Positions 27,529-35,509 of a stretch of DNA of 59,875 nucleotides are shown one piece after another. The notes beneath the pieces were generated by a model. The model was not told where the DNA came from, did not search any database, and worked only from the letters and a program-made list of their open reading frames with translations. The position numbers were made by a program, and so were the translations under genes. The stretch is from Nitrospira sp. CR1.2 (GTDB lineage Bacteria > Nitrospirota > Nitrospiria > Nitrospirales > Nitrospiraceae), in assembly GCA_014055495.1 (NCBI GenBank), contig WIAG01000019.1:1-59875 (forward strand), read 5' to 3'. The first letter of the stretch is position 1; the number at the start of each line of letters is the position of its first letter.

Positions 27529-27629
27529 GGACTTGCCCACCTCCTTCCCCGATCGTACGTTGCTGCCCCATTCCTCGCCGTGACATCGTGAACCGATTGA
27601 CATCGATCCACCGCCCAGACCCGACAACC

Positions 27630-28373
27630 TTATACCATGAGCATGCCGCCGTTCACGTGCAACACCTGCCCCGTGATGTACGACGCGGCGTCAGACACCA
27701 AAAAGCGCACCGCCGCGGCAATATCGGAGGGAAGCCCCAAGCGTCCTAATGGAATCTGCTTCTGCAAGGCATCCTTGACCTCCGCCGGCAATCCCTGAGT
27801 CATCGCCGTATCGATAAAGCCCGGCGCCACGGCATTGACTGTCACTGCACGACTCGCATATTCACGTGCCACGGTTTTGGTAAACCCCATCACCGCCGCC
27901 TTGGAAGCCGAATAGTTCGCCTGGCCCACATTGCCCATCGCCCCGACGATCGACGCGATGTTCACGATGCGTCCAAACCGCTGCTTCGTCATCGGGAGCA
28001 GCACAGCCTTCGTGCAGTGGAAGGTCCCGTTCAGATTCACTTGCAGGACCAGATTCCAATCCTCTTCCTTCATGCGCAGCAACAAACCGTCCCGCGTAAT
28101 ACCGGCGTTGTTCACCAGGATATCGATCCGCCCCCACTCTTTCATCACCTGATCGGCCATGGCCTTGGCATCGTTCCAATCGGCCACATTGACCTTCACG
28201 CTCAGTGCACGCCGTCCCAATCGTTCAATCGCCGCCACAGCCTCCTGCGAGCGCGCGGGATCAAGATCCGCCACCACAATGTCGGCCCCATCCTCCGCCA
28301 AACCTTCCGCAATGGCGCGTCCGATTCCCTGCGCCCCACCCGTCACAATCGCGACTTTTCCCTGTAATGACAT
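27630..28373 (-). CDS. fabG: 3-oxoacyl-ACP reductase
   Basis: FabG reduces beta-ketoacyl-ACP with NADPH. The product from ATG 28373 is 247 aa, an SDR with TGGAQGIG (11-18), NNAG (88-91) and the Ser141-Tyr154-Lys158 triad. GAGAAGAGG lies just before this ATG; the GTG at 28388 would put the SD inside the gene. It sits between fabD and acpP in classical fab order. Confidence 0.96.
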   Translation of the reverse strand: MSLQGKVAIVTGGAQGIGRAIAEGLAEDGADIVVADLDPARSQEAVAAIERLGRRALSVKVNVADWNDAKAMADQVMKEWGRIDILVNNAGITRDGLLLRMKEEDWNLVLQVNLNGTFHCTKAVLLPMTKQRFGRIVNIASIVGAMGNVGQANYSASKAAVMGFTKTVAREYASRAVTVNAVAPGFIDTAMTQGLPAEVKDALQKQIPLGRLGLPSDIAAAVRFLVSDAASYITGQVLHVNGGMLMV

Positions 28374-28408
28374 CAACCTCTTCTCCACGGTCTCTCTCGT
28401 CCCTCGCC

Positions 28409-29356
28409 TTACGGCCTCACACCCAACGTCACCAGCGCAGCATCCAATGATTTCGGGTCATGCACGTTCGCCGTCACAGCGCCAGGTACAATCCGCTTCA
28501 CCAATCCGGTCAGGACGGTCCCCGGTCCGATTTCCACGAAGGTGGTGACGCCTAACTGGACCATCTTCTGCACTGATTCTTCCCATCGTACGGACGACGG
28601 GAGTTGGCGGACCAACGATGCCCGAATGTCTTCGGATCGTTGCAATGCGACCGCCTCGGCGTTATTCACCAACGGCACCCGCAGATTGTGCCAGGCAACC
28701 CCACCGAATTCCGCAGCCAAGCGGTCTGCGGCACCCTGCATCAGCGGGGTGTGCACCGGCACACTCACCGGGAGTGGAATCGCTTTCTTGCAACCCTTGC
28801 TCTTGGCGATTTCGATGGCCCGTTCGACCGCGGCCTTTTCCCCTGCAATCACCACCTGCCCGGGAGAATTGAAATTCGCAGCGGCGACTATCCCCGCAGA
28901 GGCGGCCTCCTGACACGCAGCCTTGACGACCTCAGCAGTCAAGCCCAACAATGCCGCAACCAAACCCGTCCCCGGCGGTACGGCCTCGGACATATAGCGG
29001 CCCCGCTTTTGCACCAGCGCCACTGCGTCACGAAACGACACCCCGCCCCCGGCATACAAGGCCGAATACTCGCCCAAACTATGTCCTGCCACCGCCAAGG
29101 GCACCAGCCCCGCCGGTTCCAGCGCTTTCAACGCCGCCGCGCTGCTCACGAACAGCGCCGGCTGGGTGTGTTCAGTCAAATTCAGCCGTTCAGCCGGCCC
29201 CTCAAAGCACAGCTGCGCAATATCGTACCCCAGGATGGAGGACGCCTCGTCGTACAGGGCCTTGACCGGAGGAGACGCGTCATAGAATCCGCGCCCCATG
29301 CCCACCGACTGCGATCCCTGTCCGGGGAACAAAAATCCCATCCCTGAAACTGTCAT
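28409..29356 (-). CDS. fabD: Malonyl-CoA:ACP transacylase
   Basis: FabD loads malonyl units onto ACP. The N-terminal FLFPGQGSQ, the nucleophile elbow GHSLGEYSAL (Ser93) and PVSVPVHTPLM with the catalytic His are present. Start at ATG 29356 gives 315 aa; an ORF extension to 29395 or an internal ATG five codons later are alternatives, and no strong SD distinguishes them. Confidence 0.95.
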   Translation of the reverse strand: MTVSGMGFLFPGQGSQSVGMGRGFYDASPPVKALYDEASSILGYDIAQLCFEGPAERLNLTEHTQPALFVSSAAALKALEPAGLVPLAVAGHSLGEYSALYAGGGVSFRDAVALVQKRGRYMSEAVPPGTGLVAALLGLTAEVVKAACQEAASAGIVAAANFNSPGQVVIAGEKAAVERAIEIAKSKGCKKAIPLPVSVPVHTPLMQGAADRLAAEFGGVAWHNLRVPLVNNAEAVALQRSEDIRASLVRQLPSSVRWEESVQKMVQLGVTTFVEIGPGTVLTGLVKRIVPGAVTANVHDPKSLDAALVTLGVRP

Positions 29357-29465
29357 AGCCGCGTAAGGTATCGTAGAAACCACGCTCAATGTCAACGGGA
29401 AAAAGCTGAACGATCGATGTAGCCCGTACCCATCTCGCCGGTCGTTCCCGCCCGGCCCCTCGCTC

Positions 29466-30443
29466 CTACCAGCGCAGTAACGTCGAGGCCCAAGTGAGCC
29501 CTGCGCCGAACGCCCCGAACATCACCAACTGTCCTTCCTTGACCCGCCCGTCACGCACCGCTTCGTCCAGCGCGATGGGGATCGAGGCGGCGGACGTGTT
29601 GCCGTACCGGTCCATGTTCAAGACGACTTTTTCAAGCGGCAAGCCAAGGCGATCGGCCACCGCCTTGATGATGCGCAGGTTGGCCTGGTGCGGAATATAC
29701 AGGTCCAGATCCTCTACGGAGAGACTATGGGCCGCAAGCGTTTCCCGCGCCACCTCCTCCAGCGTCCGCACCGCGACTTTGAACGTTTCATTGCCCTTCA
29801 TTTTGATGTACTGCGCGCGATCGTTCATCATGGGTTCGGACGGGGGAATCCGCGTCCCGCCGCCCGGCACCACGATCAGGTCGGACAGACTTCCGTCCGA
29901 ATGTAGATGCGTGGAGAGGATTCCTCGATCGCCCTCCGACGCGCTCACGACCGCAGCGCCTGCGCCATCACCGAACAAGATGCAGGTGTTCCGGTCTGTC
30001 CAATCGGTGATCGTCGACATCACCTCCGATCCCACGACCAATACGTGGCGCATCCCGGTCTTGACGTAGGCATCGGCAACCCCCAACGCATAGACAAAGC
30101 CGCAACAGGCCGCAGAAAGATCGCACGCAGCCGCATGCATCGCACCTAATCGATGTTGGAGCAAGCAGGCCGTCGAGGGCAACGGCATGTCCCCCGTGCA
30201 GGTCGCCAGGAGAATCAGGTCCAGTTCCCCGGCAGACACACCCGCCGACTTCAAGGCCCGCTCCGCCGCGATCATCCCCAGATCGGAACAGGCCTGCCCT
30301 TGCGCCGCAATCCGCCGCTCCCGGATGCCGGTGCGTTCGCGAATCCACTCGTCGGACGTCGCGACCAATTGTTCCAGCTCGGCGTTGGTCATCACCCGCT
30401 CGGGAGCATAAGAGCCGGTTCCGGTAATTCGTGCGCGTCTCAC
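29466..30443 (-). CDS. fabH: Beta-ketoacyl-ACP synthase III
   Basis: FabH starts fatty-acid synthesis by condensing acetyl-CoA with malonyl-ACP. The active-site Cys113 lies in LSAACCGFVYAL (the usual Ser after it is Cys here), the His in PHQANLRII and the Asn in YGNTSAASIP. Length 325 aa is typical. Its start overlaps the plsX stop by 4 bp, so the pair is translationally coupled. Confidence 0.96.
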   Translation of the reverse strand: MRRARITGTGSYAPERVMTNAELEQLVATSDEWIRERTGIRERRIAAQGQACSDLGMIAAERALKSAGVSAGELDLILLATCTGDMPLPSTACLLQHRLGAMHAAACDLSAACCGFVYALGVADAYVKTGMRHVLVVGSEVMSTITDWTDRNTCILFGDGAGAAVVSASEGDRGILSTHLHSDGSLSDLIVVPGGGTRIPPSEPMMNDRAQYIKMKGNETFKVAVRTLEEVARETLAAHSLSVEDLDLYIPHQANLRIIKAVADRLGLPLEKVVLNMDRYGNTSAASIPIALDEAVRDGRVKEGQLVMFGAFGAGLTWASTLLRW

Positions 30444-31471
30444 GCCTGCTTTCCTTCCGGCCGATCATCTTGATGCCGCCGCAGACTCTCTTCGATGTCG
30501 CGCTGAATCAACTCATCCAGCCGTGTCTCCGCCAAGCCCTTTGCACGACGAATGGCGTTCTTGATCGCTTTGGCCGAGGATCGACCGTGGCAGATCATCG
30601 TGGTTCCGTTTACGCCTAACAAGGGAGCACCGCCGAACTCGGCATAGTCGATTTTTCGCTTCAGATTCAGCAGTGGTTTCGCGATCAGTGGGTAGGCCAA
30701 GCGCCCCAGCCACGAACCTGAGAGCTCCTTCATCAACAACTTCTTGATGACGTCCGCCACCCCTTCGGAAATCTTCAGGGCCACGTTTCCGATGAACCCG
30801 TCACACACCACCACATCCGCGCTTCCGCTGTAGACCTCTCGCCCCTCGATGTTGCCGATAAAATTCAGCGGGCTGGCCTTCAGCAACTTAAATGCTTCCT
30901 TGGTGACCTCGTTGCCTTTGCTGTCTTCCTCCCCGATACTGAGCAAACCGACCCGCGGGTTGGGTTTGGCATAGGCATGCTTCGCAAACTCGTTGCCCAT
31001 CAACGCAAATTGTTCCAAATGCTGGGCTGTGCAATCGACGTTCGCTCCGACATCCAACATCACGGCGCTGCCCGTCAAGGTGGGGAGCATCGTGGCGATC
31101 GCCGGGCGTTCGACCCCCTTGATCAACCCCAGGACGAAAAACGACGAGACCATGCTGGCACCGGTGTTGCCAGGACTTACCACAGCGTCTGCCTCCCCTG
31201 ACTTGACTAACTCCGTCGCAATCCAGATGGACGAATCCCGCTTTTTGCGCGCCACTGCAGCCGGCGACTCATGCATCTCGACCACCTGCGGCGCATGCTG
31301 GATCGTAATGCGCTCGTCATGACAATTGAGCTTTCGGCAGGCGGCGGAGAGCTCGTCTTCCTTGCCGACCAGAATAATGCCGACACCCAGCTCCTGCGCG
31401 GCCTGCATCGCCCCTTCAATGACCGGGGCCGGCCCGTGGTCTCCGCCCATCGCATCGACGGCTATCTTCAT
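30440..31471 (-). CDS. plsX: Phosphate acyltransferase
   Basis: PlsX makes acyl-phosphate from acyl-ACP, the donor for PlsY in phospholipid synthesis. The family start AVDAMGGDHGPAPVIEGA and later VSPGNTGA and VVCDGFIGNVALK are clear. Length 343 aa is normal. It lies between rpmF and fabH, the standard bacterial arrangement. Confidence 0.95.
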   Translation of the reverse strand: MKIAVDAMGGDHGPAPVIEGAMQAAQELGVGIILVGKEDELSAACRKLNCHDERITIQHAPQVVEMHESPAAVARKKRDSSIWIATELVKSGEADAVVSPGNTGASMVSSFFVLGLIKGVERPAIATMLPTLTGSAVMLDVGANVDCTAQHLEQFALMGNEFAKHAYAKPNPRVGLLSIGEEDSKGNEVTKEAFKLLKASPLNFIGNIEGREVYSGSADVVVCDGFIGNVALKISEGVADVIKKLLMKELSGSWLGRLAYPLIAKPLLNLKRKIDYAEFGGAPLLGVNGTTMICHGRSSAKAIKNAIRRAKGLAETRLDELIQRDIEESLRRHQDDRPEGKQA

Positions 31472-31621
31472 ATGCGGTTAACGGTCCAGGGATAGAGAAG
31501 TGAAGAGTCGTGTAGAGACGCCCTGCCGGCCAGGACCTGAACGGCCTCACGCATGACATGGCGTCGAATCGTGATCACGGTGGACGATCGTACCCGAGTC
31601 ACGTCAGGGAAACACTCTCGG

Positions 31622-31807
31622 CTACGATTCCTCGACGACGATCACCGCCTTGCCCTTGTACGTGCCGCAATTCATGCACGTGTGGTGCGGCAATTTCAAT
31701 TCATGGCACTGCGGGCAGACTGAAAATCCCGGAGGAACCAGCCGCATCTTGGCCGTTCTCCGCATATCTCGGCGTGATCGTGAATGTTTATGTTTTGGAT
31801 TTGGCAT
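31622..31807 (-). CDS. rpmF: 50S ribosomal protein L32
   Basis: The 61-aa basic protein begins MPNPKHKHSRSRRDMRR and holds two zinc-binding pairs, CPQC and CMNC, so it is the C+ (zinc) form of bL32. It is encoded between the DUF177 gene and plsX, as in many genomes. Confidence 0.96.
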   Translation of the reverse strand: MPNPKHKHSRSRRDMRRTAKMRLVPPGFSVCPQCHELKLPHHTCMNCGTYKGKAVIVVEES

Positions 31808-31845
31808 GACGACTCCTTCGACGGGCCCACGGCCCGGTTAATACA

Positions 31846-32451
31846 CTATGCGTTGCCACTCTTGGATTGGCGTCCCCGCAACACTCGGAACGGACTGGGC
31901 GCCTGTTCGGGCGGACAACCACAGCGGCGTTCGTTGAGATTCTGTCCACATCGGGGACAGAGCCCCAGGCACTCCTCTCGGCACAACGGCTGCATCGGAG
32001 CAGCCAGGATCACCTGCTCGCGCAACATTGGGGCCAAATCGAGATGGTCGCCCTGGTACCAATACAGCTCGTCTTCCTCGTCCGCCTGTTCGGTCGGCTC
32101 TACCGGTTGAGCAGCACGTCTCGTGCCCTTCCGGCCCTGCTCCGCCGGAGCTGACTTGGCTGCAGCGCCGGCCTGCGGAAGATACTCTGCATAAAGACTG
32201 ACGTACAGAGGATCGGAATAGTCCGCGAGGCAGCGAACGCATTGCCGGATTGCAGTTCCCTCCAGCGTACCGGTCACAGCAATCGGCCCATCGTGCTGCG
32301 CGAGTTCTACGTGAATTTCCAGCGGCCCCTCGAACTTGTCCTCAGACTCCGACAGACCCAACTGTGCCCCTGTCGCCGAGCACGACAGAGACAAACCTTC
32401 CGGGCCGATATCCACGATCGCTGGATTGAGCGTATCCATAGGCACCGTCAT
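31846..32451 (-). CDS. DUF177 (YceD-like) protein
   Basis: Members of this family are encoded next to rpmF and are tied to 23S rRNA and ribosome assembly. CVRCLADY in the middle and CREECLGLCPRCGQNLN near the C-terminus are the conserved Cys blocks; the C-terminal set likely binds zinc. A low-complexity Ala/Glu-rich linker (about residues 95-130) sits between. The start is uncertain: ATG 32451 or ATG 32439; the longer ORF to 32526 has no SD. Confidence 0.85.
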   Translation of the reverse strand: MTVPMDTLNPAIVDIGPEGLSLSCSATGAQLGLSESEDKFEGPLEIHVELAQHDGPIAVTGTLEGTAIRQCVRCLADYSDPLYVSLYAEYLPQAGAAAKSAPAEQGRKGTRRAAQPVEPTEQADEEDELYWYQGDHLDLAPMLREQVILAAPMQPLCREECLGLCPRCGQNLNERRCGCPPEQAPSPFRVLRGRQSKSGNA

Positions 32452-32535
32452 GAAAGAGGGCACTGCCGCTGAACGGGACGAACAACCGCGTGCTCCGCCG
32501 AATGCGCCAAGACGAACCAACACCAACCCCTTGTG

Positions 32536-32793
32536 TTATCGCTCTTCCGCGAAGCTGACCAAAGCGATATGGCGGGCCCGCTTGACCGCCACCGTCAACA
32601 CGCGTTGGTGCTGCAAGCAATTGCCGGAAATACGGCGAGGCACGATCCGACCCCGCTCTGTGAGAAAATTCCGTAACAGGCCGATATCCTTGAAATCAAT
32701 CGGGGCTTTATCGACGCAAAACCGGCACGGCTTCCGGCGCTGAAAGAACCGACCACCCCCCCCTCCGCTGTTTCCACGATCTCCTCGCTCCAT
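32536..32793 (-). CDS. rpsR: 30S ribosomal protein S18
   Basis: The 85-aa product has a Gly-rich N-terminus, then [25 protein letters not shown] and RRISGNC, all conserved in bS18. The C-x-x-C pair suggests a metal-binding form. It follows ssb by 15 bp in the rpsF-ssb-rpsR order. Confidence 0.96.
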   Translation of the reverse strand: MERGDRGNSGGGGGRFFQRRKPCRFCVDKAPIDFKDIGLLRNFLTERGRIVPRRISGNCLQHQRVLTVAVKRARHIALVSFAEER

Positions 32794-32808
32794 GATCGCC
32801 TCCGTCTC

Positions 32809-33204
32809 CTACAACTGTTCGTCTTCGTATGAAGATGGTTCTTCGTGAATACCGCCGCCCTCACCTCCGGCCTCACCACGCTTCGGCAAAAAGGTCACAC
32901 CCTGGGCCACGACTTCGTGTTTGCTTCGCTTCTGGCCGTCTTCCGTCTCCCATCGACGTTGCTGAAGACGCCCGTCGATGATCACTCCGTTCCCCTTGCT
33001 CAAGTATTGCCCGCAATGTTCGGCCTGTTTACCGAACACGACGATGTCGATAAAACAGACTTCTTCTTTCAGCTCATCGCCTTGCTTGAAACGCCGACTC
33101 GTCGCCAAACCGAAGCTGGCGACCGGCGTCCCGCCGGGCGTATACCGCAGCTCAGGGTTCCGGGTCAGATTGCCGACCAGGATGACTTTATTGAACCCCG
33201 CCAA
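32809..33204 (-). CDS. ssb: Single-stranded DNA-binding protein
   Basis: The N-terminal OB fold is clear (NKVILVGNLTRNPELRYTPGG, FIDIVVFGKQAE, YLSKGNGVIIDGRLQ). The start is a TTG at 33204 with AAGGAG seven bases upstream, inside the end of rpsF (17-bp overlap). At 131 aa it is short, and it ends in SSYEDEQL rather than the usual acidic tip DDDIPF that recruits partner proteins. A second, canonical SSB may exist elsewhere; this one may serve a special role or the tip may have diverged. Confidence 0.93.
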   Translation of the reverse strand: MAGFNKVILVGNLTRNPELRYTPGGTPVASFGLATSRRFKQGDELKEEVCFIDIVVFGKQAEHCGQYLSKGNGVIIDGRLQQRRWETEDGQKRSKHEVVAQGVTFLPKRGEAGGEGGGIHEEPSSYEDEQL

Positions 33205-33547
33205 CGGTGGCTCCTTGTGGTGCTGCTGCGGCCACGGGGGTGCCTCTTGGCGGGGCAGGCTCTTGCTCTAATTTCACGGTGAGAAACTTGATGATGGAAT
33301 CTTCAAGCCGGTAGGCCCGCTCCAGTTCCGCGATGGTCGACCCGGGACCTTGGAAATAAAAATACACGTAGGTCCCCTTCCGCTCACGCTTGATCTCATA
33401 GGCGAGCTTCTTGCGGCCCCAATTTTCGGCCCGCACCAGGTTGGCGCCGTGTTTCGTCACGGTGCCCTTCATCTTTTCAATCAGCGCAGTCGTTTCTTCG
33501 TCGCTTAAGGTCGGACGAATGATGAACAGGGACTCGTAGAGCTCCAT
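33188..33547 (-). CDS. rpsF: 30S ribosomal protein S6
   Basis: The 119-aa protein begins MELYESLFIIRP and has the S6 ferredoxin-like fold with AENWGRKKLAYEIK and KGTYVYFYF. The C-terminal 20 residues form an Ala/Pro/Gly-rich tail. A strong SD (CAGGAGGAA) precedes the ATG. It heads the long minus-strand block and overlaps ssb. Confidence 0.96.
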   Translation of the reverse strand: MELYESLFIIRPTLSDEETTALIEKMKGTVTKHGANLVRAENWGRKKLAYEIKRERKGTYVYFYFQGPGSTIAELERAYRLEDSIIKFLTVKLEQEPAPPRGTPVAAAAPQGATVGGVQ

Positions 33548-33601
33548 GCAGATTCCTCCTGAACAATGGCCCCCATTCGCAGATGGGAGCGAGGTGTAGG
33601 C

Positions 33602-33620
33602 ATGCCGGATCAGCCGACAT
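33602..33620 (-). promoter_or_regulatory. Leader hairpin before rpsF, possible S6:S18 autoregulatory site
   Basis: On the minus strand ATGTCGG-CTGAT-CCGGCAT folds into a 7-bp stem (one G-U pair). It lies in the predicted rpsF leader. In several phyla an S6:S18 complex binds a leader stem with CCG-type features. Position fits; the motif match is not verified. Confidence 0.3.
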
Positions 33621-33629
33621 GAGCTGGAG

Positions 33630-33659
33630 AAATTAGCACAGCTATAAAGAATGTGTCAA
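33630..33659 (-). promoter_or_regulatory. Sigma-70-type promoter for the rpsF block
   Basis: Minus strand: -35 TTGACA (33654-33659, perfect), 18-bp spacer, -10 TAATTT (33630-33635). The predicted leader is about 75 nt. It is the best promoter candidate for the genes from rpsF to the cyclophilin. Confidence 0.5.
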
Positions 33660-33789
33660 ATTATCGTCGGTGTTCCGAACCACGCAAACCGGCCATTCGA
33701 TCGACCGCGCACTGCAGAACCGCCGTCGCTTCCTCGCTTCGCAAGCGAGAACCCGGAGCAGATCCCTCCATGCAGACCGCGCCGACCAC

Positions 33790-34206
33790 TCAGTGGCTTT
33801 TTCTAAACCGCGATGGCGTATTGGGAGGTAAGGATGGCCGAGGACCTGGCGAACCAGCCGGTGGACGTGCCACACCGAAACCTCCATATCCGCCATACCA
33901 TCCGAAGCCCGCTGGCCCGTAGGCCCCATACGGAAGCCCATAGTACCCGAACGGATGGCCCCAATACCCTGCACCGTAGCCGATCCCATAGCCTGGGTTA
34001 AACCCCGCCCCAGGCCAGTGGGAATAAGACTGGGCACCGGCATACCCCGGGTCCAACATAAAATCGCGCATCGAGAGCCGCTCCGTCTGATGCACGGATT
34101 CCGCGCAAGCCGACAACGCTCCACCCAGACAGAGCAACAGGGCAACGCGCCCCACGACATCGGCGATTGCCACCCCGACGACGCGGCAGCCATTCGCGTC
34201 ATTCAC
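33790..34206 (-). CDS. Gly/Tyr-rich putative lipoprotein
   Basis: From GTG 34206 the product is 138 aa with a hydrophobic segment followed by the lipobox LSAC (Cys34). The mature part is rich in Gly, Tyr and Pro (GYGIGYGAGYWG, GWYGGYGGFG) and ends in a basic Ser/Pro tail. Such repeats are low complexity and typical of surface or envelope lipoproteins; no function can be assigned. ATG 34284 has a better SD (GAGAGGGG) but would give a 59-residue leader before the Cys. It follows the outer-membrane barrel gene on the same strand. Confidence 0.6.
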   Translation of the reverse strand: MNDANGCRVVGVAIADVVGRVALLLCLGGALSACAESVHQTERLSMRDFMLDPGYAGAQSYSHWPGAGFNPGYGIGYGAGYWGHPFGYYGLPYGAYGPAGFGWYGGYGGFGVARPPAGSPGPRPSLPPNTPSRFRKSH

Positions 34207-34298
34207 GCCAGACCCAATCCAGCGCCTCCAAACGCTCTTCGACAGTGCGGTTGAGCCGACGTTGAGCCACACGCGCAATTGCATTGAGAAAGCCCCTC

Positions 34299-34940
34299 TC
34301 AAAAATGATACGACAGGCCGGTGAAGAGTTGATGGGCGCGATAGGTTCCCTCGAATCCTCCCAGCGGCCCAAGTGCTCCACTGAAACGAAGCGTGGAGTC
34401 GGTATATTTATATTCCGTAAACCATGCCACCCTGGGCGTCACGAATGCCCGAATGCCAACCAGCGCATTCCCACCGAACGACTGTTGCGTATCACGCTCC
34501 GTCTCTGCAGATCGCCCTAACCGCGCCACGAGCAACGCTGGGCCTCCGCCGATATAGGGCTGCCAGGTGACGCCCGGATATCGCAACAACACATTGACTC
34601 CGATCGTTGTCACGGAAAGATGAATGCCAGGCGCATCGTCCAGGTTTTTGATATGCGGATTGCTATGCGTCACGTCCAATTCAAACCCGAATAGTCCATG
34701 ACCGGGAAACACTCCCACCTTGCCGCCGAAGGCTGGGCTGGTTTTCAGGTTAAAGTTGAGGAAATCTTGACCGGTAAGTGCGCCGGTCCCCCTCACATTA
34801 CGAAGGGGATCGACGAAGTTCCAGCCGAACTGACCAGCGACGTACCATTCCGCACGAGAACCGGCAGGGAACACGAGAAGAAACCAACAGAGCAAGAGAC
34901 TAGCAATGAGTCCGAGTGACGCAGACTTTCCGTTCACCAT
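34299..34940 (-). CDS. Outer-membrane beta-barrel protein (OmpA/OmpW-like fold)
   Basis: The 213-aa product from ATG 34940 (GGAG eight bases upstream) has a signal peptide ending GSRA. Alternating hydrophobic strands follow, such as WYVAGQFGWNF, HGLFGFELDVTHS, WQPYIGGGPALLVARLG and WFTEYKYTDSTL. The C-terminus ends GLSYHF, with the terminal Phe expected by the BAM machinery. This fits the small 8-stranded porin-like family. The function is unknown. The in-frame extension to 35123 lacks a signal peptide at its start and is rejected. Confidence 0.8.
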   Translation of the reverse strand: MVNGKSASLGLIASLLLCWFLLVFPAGSRAEWYVAGQFGWNFVDPLRNVRGTGALTGQDFLNFNLKTSPAFGGKVGVFPGHGLFGFELDVTHSNPHIKNLDDAPGIHLSVTTIGVNVLLRYPGVTWQPYIGGGPALLVARLGRSAETERDTQQSFGGNALVGIRAFVTPRVAWFTEYKYTDSTLRFSGALGPLGGFEGTYRAHQLFTGLSYHF

Positions 34941-35206
34941 GGTGCTGACTCCATCGGCGAGGCGCTCATCGATCATAGCAGGCAATCGACCGCACGGACT
35001 GGACAACTTAGCGACCTTGGTCGGGGTGATGTCGAATGCAGTCGAATCCCGCTCAGGAGTCGTCGTTCTTGGGGAGAACTGGGGCGACTCTGTAAGACCG
35101 CCCGTTTGGGTGAGCAATATCAAGCCCAGCCGGAACCGAGAACGCGCTAAGCCCGTCGCGGCAGGGACTCGACCATCGCGGCAGAAGGGCTCACGAATCG
35201 TGCGGG

Positions 35207-35419
35207 CTAGGGTTCGTTTCGTGCCGAGGCATTGTAGAGCCAGTACAGGGCAATACCTCCGATCACAGCGATACCCAGGCCCAGCAAGGCATGGGTATCG
35301 AATCCCAGCGGCCCCACAAACAGCTCCGCCACCCGCGGCACGACCACGGTGGCAATGAGCACCAGAGCCAACGCGATCAGGTGCACTCGCAGATAGATGG
35401 GTTCGCCGGGTTTGCGCAT
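35207..35419 (-). CDS. Small membrane protein of unknown function
   Basis: The 70-aa product has two hydrophobic segments (about 12-33 and 43-63) and a short charged N-terminus. No family recognised. It starts 90 bp after the IDO-family gene on the same strand. Translation could begin at GTG 35422 or ATG 35419. Composition matches coding DNA of the region but size leaves doubt. Confidence 0.55.
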   Translation of the reverse strand: MRKPGEPIYLRVHLIALALVLIATVVVPRVAELFVGPLGFDTHALLGLGIAVIGGIALYWLYNASARNEP

Positions 35420-35509
35420 CACGAGATCAATTGATTCAGCACGCAGTGTACGAACTTTGGCGCCGGCATTCCAGCCCGGAACGGTGGTACGACTCTCGAC
35501 TCCGCAGCG

